Positions 1-8,203 of a DNA stretch of 64,000 nt are shown one piece after another. Under the pieces are notes generated by a model, which saw only the letters and a program-made list of their open reading frames with translations, had not been told where the DNA came from and made no database searches. The translations under genes were made by a program, and so were the position numbers. The stretch's first letter is position 1; the number at the start of each line of letters is the position of its first letter. Location of the stretch: contig NZ_VNHO01000007.1 of the NCBI RefSeq assembly GCF_008124715.1, positions 43,066-107,065 on the forward strand, in the 5' to 3' direction. This DNA comes from Thermosediminibacter litoriperuensis. GTDB lineage: Bacteria > Bacillota > Thermosediminibacteria > Thermosediminibacterales > Thermosediminibacteraceae.

Positions 1-87
1 TATTCTATTCAAATCATCGTCAAGGGACTGGTGCTAGTATTGGCTGTGTGGATTGACATTGCGACCAGGAAGAGAACCGCGTATTGA
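1..87 (+). CDS. Sugar ABC transporter permease, C-terminal end (partial)
   Basis: The frame is open from the left edge of the window and ends in TGA at 85-87, giving 28 residues (YSIQIIVKGLVLVLAVWIDI...RTAY). A hydrophobic last helix followed by a short basic tail, with IVKGLVLVLAVWID, resembles the C-terminus of RbsC-like (BPD_transp_2) ribose/sugar ABC permeases, which usually end in a similar KGLVLLLAV stretch. The stop codon overlaps the -35 region of the promoter for the next gene. The neighbouring aldolase and sugar regulator fit a carbohydrate locus. Only the tail is visible, so the family call is tentative. Confidence 0.6.
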   Translation, partial: YSIQIIVKGLVLVLAVWIDIATRKRTAY

Positions 88-112
88 CTGCTCCCTGTGA
101 GTGAAATATAAT
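84..112 (+). promoter_or_regulatory. SigA-type promoter of the aldolase gene
   Basis: TTGACT (84-89) and TATAAT (107-112) are separated by 17 bp, a near-consensus vegetative promoter 35 bp upstream of the ATG at 147. The ribosome binding site GGAGGT lies at about 135-140. Confidence 0.7.
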
Positions 113-146
113 AATGCCGAATAAAACGCTCACGGAGGTATGAAGT

Positions 147-797
147 ATGAAGTTGTTCCTGGATACGGCTAATGTGGCGGAAATACGGGAAGCCGCAGCT
201 CTCGGGGTTATTTCCGGTGTTACCACAAACCCAACTCTGGTCGCAAAAGAGGGAAGGGATTTCAAAGAAACCATCCTGGAAATAACAGGAAATGTGGACG
301 GTCCCATCAGCGCCGAAGTGGTTAGCCTCGATGCCCGGGGGATGATTGAAGAAGCCATGGAGATAGCCTCCTGGCATCCAAATATCGTAATTAAAATTCC
401 GATGATCTGGGAAGGGCTGAAAGCCGTTAAGGAGCTCAGCAAGAAAGGGATAAAGACCAACGTAACCCTGGTGTTTTCCCCCAGCCAGGCTCTTTTGGCG
501 GCCAGGGCCGGAGCAACGTACGTAAGTCCCTTTGTCGGCAGGTTCACCGATATAAGCCAGGACGGGATTGGCCTTATATCGGACATAGCTGACATCTTCA
601 CCCTTCACGACATAAAAACGGAAATTATCGCCGCCAGCATCAGAACGCCGATGGATGTCGTTAATGCCGCTAAAGCGGGAGCGGATATCGCCACGGTGCC
701 TTATAAAGTGCTGGAACAGATGGTGAAGCACCCCCTGACCGACATCGGCGTGCAGAGATTCCTCGAGGATTGGAAGAAAGTGCCGAAAAAACAGTAG
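147..797 (+). CDS. fsa: Fructose-6-phosphate aldolase / transaldolase-like protein
   Basis: This 216-residue protein belongs to the small transaldolase family (TalC/MipB/FSA). It starts [13 protein letters not shown], contains the TTNPTL motif near residue 26, and has the Schiff-base lysine in VIKIP (Lys83). Members either cleave fructose 6-phosphate to dihydroxyacetone and glyceraldehyde 3-phosphate or act as transaldolases in the non-oxidative pentose phosphate pathway; sequence alone does not separate the two. Length is normal for the family. The ATG at 147 follows CGGAGGT. It has its own promoter and terminator, so it is probably monocistronic, in a carbohydrate-use neighbourhood. Confidence 0.92.
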   Translation: MKLFLDTANVAEIREAAALGVISGVTTNPTLVAKEGRDFKETILEITGNVDGPISAEVVSLDARGMIEEAMEIASWHPNIVIKIPMIWEGLKAVKELSKKGIKTNVTLVFSPSQALLAARAGATYVSPFVGRFTDISQDGIGLISDIADIFTLHDIKTEIIAASIRTPMDVVNAAKAGADIATVPYKVLEQMVKHPLTDIGVQRFLEDWKKVPKKQ

Positions 798-811
798 GAT
801 ATAAGAAAAAA

Positions 812-846
812 GCCCGTATTCCGATCAAGAATGCGGGCATTTTTTG
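812..846 (+). terminator. Rho-independent terminator after fsa
   Basis: A 10-bp stem (GCCCGTATTC / GAATGCGGGC, one G-U pair) with a 7-nt loop is followed by ATTTTTTG. It overlaps the 3' end of the small convergent gene on the minus strand. Confidence 0.85.
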
Positions 847-992
847 TTTTCCGGACCTCGCTCGGGGTCCACCACCTTTCTCATTCCACGGATCCTGTTG
901 AGTTCCTCTTTTCGAACCGCAGATTCCAGGGTTGTTTCCTCTTTTAATCTACCTTTTTCTTTTTTACCCTCATCTTTATTTTGACTGACCAT
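825..992 (-). CDS. Small basic hypothetical protein (55 aa)
   Basis: A minus-strand ORF of 55 codons starts with ATG at 992 (reading leftwards) behind a strong AAAGGAGGTC at 1001-1010 and ends at 825 inside the fsa terminator. The product (MVSQNKDEGKKEKGR...KVVDPERG) is highly charged, probably helical or disordered, with no membrane segment or cysteine motif apart from one C-terminal Cys. I do not recognise a family. The well-placed ribosome binding site is the main support. It is convergent with fsa and divergent from the SorC regulator. Confidence 0.6.
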   Translation of the reverse strand: MVSQNKDEGKKEKGRLKEETTLESAVRKEELNRIRGMRKVVDPERGPENKKCPHS

Positions 993-1074
993 TGGAAAGC
1001 GACCTCCTTTAAGGTGAATTAATATTATTATTAGATTCTTGCTAAAAATTTATTGAATCATCTTCTGCCGATTA

Positions 1075-1104
1075 TTGACATATAAAAATAGAAACGGTTA
1101 TAAT
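1075..1104 (+). promoter_or_regulatory. Promoter of the SorC-type regulator
   Basis: TTGACA (1075-1080), an 18-bp spacer and TATAAT (1099-1104) form a consensus promoter 57 bp before the start codon. Confidence 0.7.
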
Positions 1105-1160
1105 AAATTGCACATATTCTTAAAATATGAACGACCGGTTAAACAAAGAAGGTGACTTTA

Positions 1161-2117
1161 TTGAACGTCACAAAAGATAGAAGGCTTCTGATAAAAATAG
1201 CTCATATGTACTACGATGAAAACAGAACCCAGCAAGAGATAGCCGACAAGCTCGGTATATCAAGACCCTCGGTTTCAAGGCTCCTGCAGAAGGCTCGGGA
1301 AGAAGGAATAGTAGAGATAAAGATAAATTACGAAGGGAGTTTTGCCAGGCTTGAGGATACCCTCGAGAAATGTTTTAATCTAAAGGAGGTAATCATAACC
1401 CCTTACGATGAAGGAGAGGGACTTAAAAGATACCTGGCCGAAGCGGCGGCCGGCTTTCTGGTTAGGACTTTAAAGGATAAAAGTCTTGTAGGTGTTTCAT
1501 GGGGGACTACACTGGCTTATGTGCCCGAATATATAAAAAACGCCCCCGAGCTGGATGTCACCTTTATTCCCCTGGTCGGAGGGGTTGGGCAGACCAGAAT
1601 CGATCTGCATTCAAACCAAATAGTGATGAATTTAGCAAGATGTTTTAACGGCCAATGGCAGCTCCTTCACGCCCCGGCATTAGTAGACAGCGTGGAAGTT
1701 AAAAATACCCTTTTATCTGACAGGAATATAAGACAGGTTCTGGAAATGGCTGAACGGGTCGATATAGCCCTGATCGGTATAGGGTCTCCTTTTGCCGCCG
1801 AGTCCACCATGCTGGAAACGGGTTACTTTTCGGAAAGGGAGCTCGAAGATCTGAAAAGGTACGGCGCCTGCTGTGATCTATGCTCGCGATTTATAGACGA
1901 ATACGGTAATCCGTGCTGTCCGGAATTAAACGAGAGGGTTATAGCCATAACTCTGGAGAAATTAAAAGAGATTCCATTGGTGATCGGCGTTGGGGGAGGT
2001 TATGAAAAACATAAAGCAATCCTCGCAGCTTTAAAGGGGCACTACTTGGATGTGTTAATCACCGATGAAAAAACCGGGCAGTTTTTAATGATTAATTCAA
2101 AAAAGACTCTAATTTAG
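1161..2117 (+). CDS. SorC/DeoR-type sugar-binding transcriptional regulator
   Basis: An N-terminal helix-turn-helix (QQEIADKLGISRPSVSRLLQKA, roughly residues 25-46) is followed by a sugar-phosphate-binding domain typical of SorC/CggR/DeoR regulators (GVSWGTTLAYV; VALIGIGSP-like IALIGIGSPFA; final GVGGGYEKHKAI). About 318 residues is normal. I prefer the TTG at 1161, placed 7 bp after GAAGGTGA, to the GTG at 1152, which overlaps that site. It lies directly upstream of a glucitol-type PTS operon and is its likely regulator, probably sensing a phosphorylated polyol or sugar. A terminator lies at its stop codon, so it is transcribed separately from the PTS genes. Confidence 0.88.
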   Translation: MNVTKDRRLLIKIAHMYYDENRTQQEIADKLGISRPSVSRLLQKAREEGIVEIKINYEGSFARLEDTLEKCFNLKEVIITPYDEGEGLKRYLAEAAAGFLVRTLKDKSLVGVSWGTTLAYVPEYIKNAPELDVTFIPLVGGVGQTRIDLHSNQIVMNLARCFNGQWQLLHAPALVDSVEVKNTLLSDRNIRQVLEMAERVDIALIGIGSPFAAESTMLETGYFSERELEDLKRYGACCDLCSRFIDEYGNPCCPELNERVIAITLEKLKEIPLVIGVGGGYEKHKAILAALKGHYLDVLITDEKTGQFLMINSKKTLI

Positions 2118-2134
2118 AGTCTTTTGTCTTTTTT
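2101..2134 (+). terminator. Terminator after the SorC-type regulator
   Basis: AAAAGACTCT AATT(TAG)AGAGTCTTTT forms a perfect stem that contains the stop codon of the regulator, followed by a T-rich run (GTCTTTTTT). Confidence 0.8.
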
Positions 2135-2183
2135 ATATGCTGCTTTAATATGCCTTTAATATATGTGACAATTTTCTCAATTA

Positions 2184-2212
2184 TTGACATTAAAATTTAT
2201 TTATGCTATTTT
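2184..2212 (+). promoter_or_regulatory. Putative promoter of the glucitol-type PTS operon
   Basis: TTGACA (2184-2189) and TATTTT (2207-2212) are 17 bp apart, upstream of gutM. The weak -10 would suit activator control by the SorC-type or GutM proteins; that is inference. Confidence 0.45.
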
Positions 2213-2267
2213 CTTTAATAAGAACATATGATACGTAAATGAACAAATGATTAACAGGGGTTGGCTT

Positions 2268-2633
2268 ATGTGGGTTAAGATATTGGCAATAATAGGCTTA
2301 ATGTGGATTCTGCAGGGAGTTTTAACTTATTTTCAGATCAAAAACCTGCAGGGGAAAATAAAAGAACTAAAAAAAGTGGGTAGGGTGGGAATTGGCAGCG
2401 CTAAAGGCAGAATAACACCCGGAAACATCGTGCTGATTGCAGCCGACGAAACGGGAAAGATCCTTGAGGCCCATAGGATGAGCGGGATGACGGTTTTCGC
2501 AAGGTTTAAGGAACTCGAGGAAATGAAGGGCCTTTATTTATGGGAAGTGCCTTACTTCCTGAATGATAGTGATAAAGGTTTGAAAAAAGCAGTAGAAAAT
2601 GCAGTAAAAACGCTGAAAGAAAAAAATCTATGA
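2268..2633 (+). CDS. gutM: Glucitol operon activator GutM family protein
   Basis: A short protein of about 121 residues with one N-terminal membrane segment (VKILAIIGLMWILQGVLTYFQ) followed by a soluble domain containing GRVGIGSAKGR. This matches GutM, the glucitol operon activator that accompanies SrlA/SrlE/SrlB transporters. I chose the ATG at 2268, which sits 7 bp behind AGGGGT; an upstream in-frame ATG at 2247 lacks such a site. It is the first gene of the PTS operon, with IIC following 63 bp downstream. Confidence 0.8.
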   Translation: MWVKILAIIGLMWILQGVLTYFQIKNLQGKIKELKKVGRVGIGSAKGRITPGNIVLIAADETGKILEAHRMSGMTVFARFKELEEMKGLYLWEVPYFLNDSDKGLKKAVENAVKTLKEKNL

Positions 2634-2696
2634 AAAAGTTATTGGGGGTGAGAGTTTTTTAATCCACTTAAAATATCTTATGGAGGTGAATTTTTC

Positions 2697-3221
2697 GTGA
2701 ATGTTTTGGCCAATTTGGCCCAGAGCTTCATAGGTCTTTTCCAGGAAGGCGGTAAGGTGTTTTTAAGCCTTGCCGGAGGTATTCTGCCAACGCTGATTAC
2801 TCTTATGACCGCCGTAAATGCTTTTATTAAATTTGTCGGTCAGGAGAGGATAAACCGAATGGCCCAAAATGCGGGGAAATATACCCTGCTCAGGTACACT
2901 GTAATGCCGGTAATGGCCGTGTTCTTCCTCACCAATCCCATGGCTTATACCTTCGGGAGATTTCTCCCGGAAAAATACAAACCTGCCTTTTACGATGCGG
3001 CGGTTTCCTTTGTGCACCCTATAACTGGTCTTTTTCCCCACGCCAATCCGGCGGAGCTGTTCGTATACATGGGTATAGCCCAGGGGATTCAGCAACTCGG
3101 ATTGCCACTGGGGGAGCTGGCCGTCAGGTACTTTATAGTTGGCGTTATAGTGATCTTTATACGCGGATTAGTGACGGAGAGGCTTACCGTCAGGATGATG
3201 CGACAGAGAGAGCTTGCATAG
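2697..3221 (+). CDS. srlA: PTS glucitol/sorbitol transporter subunit IIC
   Basis: This 174-residue membrane protein starts with GTG behind TATGGAGGTGA. It has several hydrophobic helices, the NPMAYTFGRFLPEKYKPAFYDAAVSFVHPITGLFPHANPAE core, and the usual length of the EIIC-GUT family. It forms the sugar-translocating membrane part with the IIBC subunit encoded immediately downstream. The likely substrate is glucitol/sorbitol or a related alditol, which is phosphorylated during uptake. Confidence 0.93.
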   Translation: MNVLANLAQSFIGLFQEGGKVFLSLAGGILPTLITLMTAVNAFIKFVGQERINRMAQNAGKYTLLRYTVMPVMAVFFLTNPMAYTFGRFLPEKYKPAFYDAAVSFVHPITGLFPHANPAELFVYMGIAQGIQQLGLPLGELAVRYFIVGVIVIFIRGLVTERLTVRMMRQRELA

Positions 3222-3233
3222 GAGGGCTGTGGA

Positions 3234-4229
3234 ATGAGTTATAGGGCTGTAAAAGTTGAAAAAGGCCCCGGGGGATGGGGCGGGCCTTTAATAATAAAGC
3301 CCGAAGGGGGTCGGGACAAGATTGTATCTATAACCGGCGGTGGAATCGACCCGGTAACGCGGAAAATTGCCGAACTTACCGGCGGCGTGCCGGTGGACGG
3401 TTTCAAATCTTCGGTACCCGAACAGGAGATCTGCTGCGTGGTCATCGACTGCGGCGGCACCGCCAGATGCGGCGTTTACCCCAAAAAGCGAATTCCCACC
3501 ATAAACCTCACTCCGGTGGGACAGGCAGGCCCGCTAGCGAAGTATATTTCAGCAGATATATACGTTTCCGGGGTTAAGGTGGAAAATATAACTCCAGTAT
3601 CCGATGAAGAGTCGGGTCATGTAACCCGCCGCGAAACCATACCCGGATCTTCCGGAGTCGGTGCAGAAAAACCCCAGAAAACCGGTGGTAACGGCAGGCA
3701 GATGGGACTTGTTGAAAGAATAGGGCGTGGAATGGGCGGAGTTGTGGGCGTCATGTACCAAGCAGGTCGTGAGACCATAGAGCAGATAATCAAGAACATT
3801 CTCCCCTTTATGGCGTTTGTGGCTACCCTGATCGGCATAATCCTGAAATCGGGGGTAGGGAACTGGATAGCTAACGTAATCTCTCCGATGGCGGGTACAC
3901 TGCCGGGACTGCTCATCATTTCAGTTATATGTGCTCTGCCGGTGCTTTCACCCCTGCTGGGTCCAGGAGCCGTAATAGCCCAGGTCGTCGGCGTGCTGGT
4001 GGGCGTGGAAATTGGTAAGGGTAATATACCTCCCCAGTACGCGCTTCCGGCGCTCTTTGCGATCAATCCCCAGGTAGGGTGCGACTTCATACCCGTAGGC
4101 CTCAGCCTTGGCGAAGCGGAACCGGAGACAGTAGAGATAGGTGTAGGCGCCATCTTGATTTCCCGGCTGATTACAGGTCCCATAGCGGTCTTAATAGCAT
4201 ACCTGTTCAGTTTCGGACTTTACGTATAA
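3234..4229 (+). CDS. srlE: PTS glucitol/sorbitol transporter subunit IIB(C)
   Basis: 331 residues. The N-terminal EIIB-GUT domain shows the phosphorylated-cysteine region ([22 protein letters not shown], about residues 72-93). A linker leads to a membrane domain (about residues 165-331) with [33 protein letters not shown] and [24 protein letters not shown]. Start ATG at 3234 lies 13 bp after srlA. The domain layout and length are those of SrlE. An intergenic hairpin follows before the IIA gene, which may tune relative expression. Confidence 0.93.
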   Translation: MSYRAVKVEKGPGGWGGPLIIKPEGGRDKIVSITGGGIDPVTRKIAELTGGVPVDGFKSSVPEQEICCVVIDCGGTARCGVYPKKRIPTINLTPVGQAGPLAKYISADIYVSGVKVENITPVSDEESGHVTRRETIPGSSGVGAEKPQKTGGNGRQMGLVERIGRGMGGVVGVMYQAGRETIEQIIKNILPFMAFVATLIGIILKSGVGNWIANVISPMAGTLPGLLIISVICALPVLSPLLGPGAVIAQVVGVLVGVEIGKGNIPPQYALPALFAINPQVGCDFIPVGLSLGEAEPETVEIGVGAILISRLITGPIAVLIAYLFSFGLYV

Positions 4230-4246
4230 TTAATAACATATGCAAA

Positions 4247-4266
4247 ATGGCGCCTTCAGGCGCCAT
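4247..4266 (+). promoter_or_regulatory. Intercistronic hairpin between srlE and srlB
   Basis: ATGGCGCC TTCA GGCGCCAT is an 8-bp perfect stem with a 4-nt loop and no U-tract, in the 65-bp gap between IIBC and IIA. It may protect mRNA ends or modulate downstream expression rather than terminate. Confidence 0.5.
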
Positions 4267-4294
4267 AGCCTTTGTTAGGAAGGGAAGGATATTG

Positions 4295-4657
4295 ATGAAA
4301 AAATTTGAAGCGGTGATTACTGCAATAGGGGATATGGTAGAAGAATTCATAGAGCAGAAGATGATCATCTTGTTTGACGAAAGCGCGCCGCAGGAATTAA
4401 GAGAAATCTCGGTGGTTCACAAGGGGGGGAAGCTGGCGGAAGACCTGGTGCCCGGCGACGTGCTTTATCTGGGGCGGGCAAGTTACAAAGTGACAGCCGT
4501 CGGTGATGTGGCCAATAAAAATTTGGGAAAAATCGGGCACGTCTGCCTGAAATTCGATGGGAAGACAACTCCGGAATTGCCGGGGAATATCCACCTGGAA
4601 GAAAAAGAGATACCTTTGCCAAAAGTAGGAGAGGAAATACTGATACAGGGTAATTGA
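4295..4657 (+). CDS. srlB: PTS glucitol/sorbitol transporter subunit IIA
   Basis: 120 residues of the EIIA-GUT family (PTSIIA_gutA). It has VVHKGGKLAEDLVPGDVLYLG with the likely phosphorylated histidine, AVGDVANKNLGKIGHVCLKFDG, and the C-terminal VGEEILIQ. The ATG at 4295 follows GGAAGGGAAGG. It relays phosphate from enzyme I and HPr to the IIB cysteine. Length is normal. Confidence 0.9.
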   Translation: MKKFEAVITAIGDMVEEFIEQKMIILFDESAPQELREISVVHKGGKLAEDLVPGDVLYLGRASYKVTAVGDVANKNLGKIGHVCLKFDGKTTPELPGNIHLEEKEIPLPKVGEEILIQGN

Positions 4658-4721
4658 TGGTAATCCTGATAAATGTTAACATGATAAGGAAAGGTTTGTA
4701 ATAAAAAGAAAGGGGATGGCT

Positions 4722-6014
4722 ATGCTTAATTTGAATTCGAAGCTGCGGGAACTGGAAGCTAGCGGGAAAAAAATCAACGTAGGCTTAATCGGTGCCGGAC
4801 AGATGGGCCGCGGAATGGTAAGCCAGATATTTTGTATGAAGGGCATTAGGGTGGCGGCAATCTGCGACACAAAACTGAAGGAAGCCAAGAGAGCCTATAC
4901 TATGGCCGGAGTAGCTCCCGACGACGTCCTTACGGCAAAAACCCCCTCAGAGGTGGAAGAAGCCCTAGGGCGGGGTAAATACGCAATAACCGAAGATTTG
5001 AGCGCTATAACGAGAGCTATACCCATCGATGTAGTGGTCGATGCTACGGGAGTTCCGGAGGTGGGGGCTCAAATTGCCCTTGATTCGATATACAACGGCA
5101 AGCATATTGTCATGTTAAACGTGGAGACCGACGTAACGGTTGGACCGATATTAAAGAAGATGGCGGATAGTGCGGGAGTGGTATATACTGTTTCTGCCGG
5201 CGATGAACCCGGAGCAATAAAGGAATTATACGATTTTGCCGATGCTATGGGGTTTGAGATATTAGTCGCCGGCAAGGGGAAAAACAATCCTCTAGATCTG
5301 GAAGCCAATCCCGACTCTGTCATGGAAGAAGCCATGAAAAAGAATATGAACCCGAAGATGCTGGCGTCTTTCAAAGACGGCACCAAGACTATGGTGGAGC
5401 TCACCGCCGTCTCCAATGCCACCGGTTTCCTTCCCACCAGGAGGGGATTAATCGGCCCGAAAGCCACCGTTAAAGAATTGCCGGAGATCTTCAGGTTAAA
5501 AGAAGAGGGAGGAATTCTGGACAGGTACCAGGTGGTGGAATACGTAAACGGTGTTGCGCCCGGCGTTTTCGTGATCGTTACCACCAAACTGGAAGCCGTC
5601 CGGGAAGAAATGGCCTATCTTTCAATGGGTAAAGGTCCCAACTACGTATTTTACCGTCCCTATCACCTGACGAGCATAGAGACGCCCCTTTCAGCAGCTC
5701 GAGCGTACATTTACAAGGAACCCACTATCGCACCTAAAGGCCTTCCGGTATCCGAGACCATAGCGGTAGCAAAAAAAGATTTGAAAGCCGGGGAACATCT
5801 TGATGGTATAGGCGGTTTTACGGTTTACGGGGTAATTGATACCTATGAAAACGCTAAAAAAGAGAACGCCCTGCCCATAGGGCTTGTAAATAAAAATGTA
5901 GTTATGACGAAAGATGTGAAAAAGGGCCAGGTAATAACCTATGACGCGGTGAAGCTGGATGAAAATTCAATCATTTTACAACTGCGGAGAATGCAGGAAA
6001 AGTTGATAGGCTGA
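4722..6014 (+). CDS. NAD(P)-dependent oxidoreductase with SAF domain
   Basis: About 430 residues. The N-terminal Rossmann fold has NVGLIGAGQMGRGMV and a homoserine-dehydrogenase-like NAD-binding region (DVVVDATGVPEVGAQIALDSI; VVYTVSAGDEPGAIKELYDFADAMGFEI). The C-terminal part carries a SAF domain (TIAVAKKDLKAGEHLDGIGGFTVYG; LVNKNVVMTKDVKKGQVITYDAVKL). ATG 4722 has the better spacing from AAAGGGG than the ATG at 4716. Proteins of this architecture occur beside glucitol-type PTS operons, so it probably oxidises the incoming polyol phosphate or a derivative, but the substrate is unknown. A terminator follows, closing the PTS operon. Confidence 0.75.
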   Translation: MLNLNSKLRELEASGKKINVGLIGAGQMGRGMVSQIFCMKGIRVAAICDTKLKEAKRAYTMAGVAPDDVLTAKTPSEVEEALGRGKYAITEDLSAITRAIPIDVVVDATGVPEVGAQIALDSIYNGKHIVMLNVETDVTVGPILKKMADSAGVVYTVSAGDEPGAIKELYDFADAMGFEILVAGKGKNNPLDLEANPDSVMEEAMKKNMNPKMLASFKDGTKTMVELTAVSNATGFLPTRRGLIGPKATVKELPEIFRLKEEGGILDRYQVVEYVNGVAPGVFVIVTTKLEAVREEMAYLSMGKGPNYVFYRPYHLTSIETPLSAARAYIYKEPTIAPKGLPVSETIAVAKKDLKAGEHLDGIGGFTVYGVIDTYENAKKENALPIGLVNKNVVMTKDVKKGQVITYDAVKLDENSIILQLRRMQEKLIG

Positions 6015-6035
6015 CATAAAATGTAGACAGGAATT

Positions 6036-6055
6036 GAAGGGGCTGAAGCCCCTTC
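6036..6055 (+). terminator. Terminator-like hairpin after the PTS operon
   Basis: GAAGGGGCT GA AGCCCCTTC is a 9-bp perfect stem, followed by ATATTATT. The weak U-tract leaves it uncertain as an efficient terminator. Confidence 0.55.
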
Positions 6056-6216
6056 ATATTATTCCGAGAATAACCGGCATAAAAATTGCATAATATAAAC
6101 AAATGGTACATTTAATTAACAATTGTTAATTACGATTTTACTGCAGAACCGGGTTACCAGCTAAACGGAATTTTGCAGTGAAATCAATATTAAAATAAAT
6201 CAGAGGTGGTAATGCG

Positions 6217-7176
6217 ATGGATTTGACAACGGACAAGAAGCTATGGATGTACAGGAAAATGTATGAAATAAGGTGTTTTGAGCTGGAAGTTGACAGGCTC
6301 TTCAAGGCCAACATGATCTGGGGCACATGCCATCTTTCTGTAGGGGAAGAAGCTACCGCAGTAGGAGCGATTGCAGCGCTGGAAGCTGACGATATGATTA
6401 CCAGTACCCATAGGGGTCACGGGCACTGCATCGCGAAAGGAGGCAAGCTCCCCCAAATGTTTGCCGAGCTTCTGGGCAGAGAAACCGGTTACTGCAGGGG
6501 CAGAGGTGGTTCCATGCATATCGCCGATATCGATACCGGCAATCTTGGGGCCAACGGTATAGTTGGAGGCGGGATACCTATAGCGACAGGCGCGGCGCTG
6601 GCATCCAAGATGAAAAAAGACGGCAGAGTTACACTATGCTTTTTTGGCGATGGGGCCAACAACGAGGGAGTTTTCCATGAGTCCTTAAATATAGCCTCCC
6701 TGTGGAAGCTGCCGGTAGTGTATATATGCGAGAACAATCTTTACGGTATGTCTGTAGCTTTCAGCAGGTCTACCGCAGTAAAAAACGTTGCCGACCGGGC
6801 GGCCGCGTACGACATGCCCGGGGAAATAGTCGACGGCAACGATGTGGAAGCGGTTTACCACGTGGTAAAAAAAGCGGTGGAGAGGGCCAGGAGGGGTGAA
6901 GGGCCTTCGCTGATTGAAGCCAAGACTTACCGGTGGTTAGGGCATTCAAAGAGCGATGCCAATGTGTACAGGACAAAAGAGGAAATAGAAGAGTGGAAGG
7001 AGAAATGCCCCATCAAACGTTACAGGCTAAAGCTGGTACAGGAAAAAATCGCCACTGACGAAGAGCTCGATAGAATAGAAAAAGAGGTAGAAAAGGAGAT
7101 ACGGGATGCGATAGAGTACGCCAAGAACAGCCCGGAACCCTCCGTGGATGACATCGCCAACGGAGTATACGCGTAA
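6217..7176 (+). CDS. pdhA: 2-oxoacid (pyruvate/acetoin) dehydrogenase E1 component, alpha subunit
   Basis: 319 residues with the thiamine diphosphate E1-alpha fold: [13 protein letters not shown], the [10 protein letters not shown] region, and the TPP/Mg-binding motif [31 protein letters not shown]. With the E1beta, E2 and E3 genes directly downstream it forms a complete 2-oxoacid dehydrogenase complex. Candidates are pyruvate dehydrogenase and acetoin dehydrogenase; size and order fit both, so the symbol is provisional. Start ATG at 6217 follows AGAGGTGG. Confidence 0.87.
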   Translation: MDLTTDKKLWMYRKMYEIRCFELEVDRLFKANMIWGTCHLSVGEEATAVGAIAALEADDMITSTHRGHGHCIAKGGKLPQMFAELLGRETGYCRGRGGSMHIADIDTGNLGANGIVGGGIPIATGAALASKMKKDGRVTLCFFGDGANNEGVFHESLNIASLWKLPVVYICENNLYGMSVAFSRSTAVKNVADRAAAYDMPGEIVDGNDVEAVYHVVKKAVERARRGEGPSLIEAKTYRWLGHSKSDANVYRTKEEIEEWKEKCPIKRYRLKLVQEKIATDEELDRIEKEVEKEIRDAIEYAKNSPEPSVDDIANGVYA

Positions 7177-7204
7177 TTATCCTGATGAATGGAGGAGAAT
7201 TGAA

Positions 7205-8182
7205 ATGGCTGAAAAACTTTATATAGACGCTCTGCGGGAAGGCTTGAGGGAAGAGATGCAAAGGGATCAAAGCGTATTCTTGCTCGGAGAAGACATCGGT
7301 ATTTACGGTGGGGCCTTTGGTGTCACCAGGGGACTGATAGATGAGTTCGGTGAAGAAAGAGTTGTGGATACCCCCATATCAGAGCAGGCGATCACCGGTA
7401 TCGCAGTGGGAGCAGCCGTGGCCGGCATGAGACCCGTAGTTGAAATTATGTTTTTCGACTTTTTAACCCTTTCCATGGATCAGCTGATAAACCAGGGTGC
7501 TAAAATTCGGTATATGTTCGGCGGCAAGGCAAAAGTTCCGATGGTGATACGTGCCCCGATGGGCTGCGGTACCGGTGCGGCTGCCCAGCACTCCCAGAGT
7601 TTTCCAGGTGTGTTCGCTCATTTCCCGGGCTTGAAGGTGGTTATACCTTCCACACCTCACGACGTAAAGGGGCTCATAAAGGCCGCAATAAGGGATGACA
7701 ATCCCGTGGTATTTGCTGAGCACAAATTACTCTACAGGGTAAAGGGCGAGGTGCCCGAGGAAGATTATGTACTGCCCCTCGGTAAAGCTGATATAAAGCG
7801 AAAGGGGCGGGATATCACCATAGTTGCCGGTTCCATAATGGTTATCAGAGCCCTCGAGGCGGCTAAGGAACTGGAAAAAGAAGGAATAGATGTAGAAGTT
7901 ATAGATCCCAGAACTTTAAAACCCCTGGATATGCGCACTATTATCGATTCGGTCAAAAAGACCGGCAGGGTTTTGATAGTAGAGGATGATCCCCTGAGCT
8001 TCGGCTGGGGTGCAGAAGTGGCGGCGGGAATAGCGGGAAGCGAGGCTTTCGATTATCTGGACGCGCCGGTCAAGAGACTGGGGGGACTTGATATTCCGAT
8101 ACCCTATAATCCCAATTTGGAGAGACACGCTGTTCCTCAAGTGGAAAACATCGTCGAAGCTGTCAGAGAATTGTTAAGATAA
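7205..8182 (+). CDS. pdhB: 2-oxoacid (pyruvate/acetoin) dehydrogenase E1 component, beta subunit
   Basis: 325 residues. The transketolase pyrimidine domain begins [28 protein letters not shown] and shows [34 protein letters not shown]; the C-terminal transketolase domain has [25 protein letters not shown] chose the ATG at 7205, preceded by GGAGGA, over an upstream in-frame start at 7148 that would lie inside the E1alpha gene. It pairs with E1alpha as an alpha2beta2 enzyme. Confidence 0.9.
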   Translation: MAEKLYIDALREGLREEMQRDQSVFLLGEDIGIYGGAFGVTRGLIDEFGEERVVDTPISEQAITGIAVGAAVAGMRPVVEIMFFDFLTLSMDQLINQGAKIRYMFGGKAKVPMVIRAPMGCGTGAAAQHSQSFPGVFAHFPGLKVVIPSTPHDVKGLIKAAIRDDNPVVFAEHKLLYRVKGEVPEEDYVLPLGKADIKRKGRDITIVAGSIMVIRALEAAKELEKEGIDVEVIDPRTLKPLDMRTIIDSVKKTGRVLIVEDDPLSFGWGAEVAAGIAGSEAFDYLDAPVKRLGGLDIPIPYNPNLERHAVPQVENIVEAVRELLR

Positions 8183-8203
8183 TTCAATCAGGGGAGTGAT
8201 AAA

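Noticed and set aside
9..731. A 240-codon minus-strand ORF opposite fsa
   Set aside because: It is a shadow of the fsa gene; no ribosome binding site and no recognisable domain.
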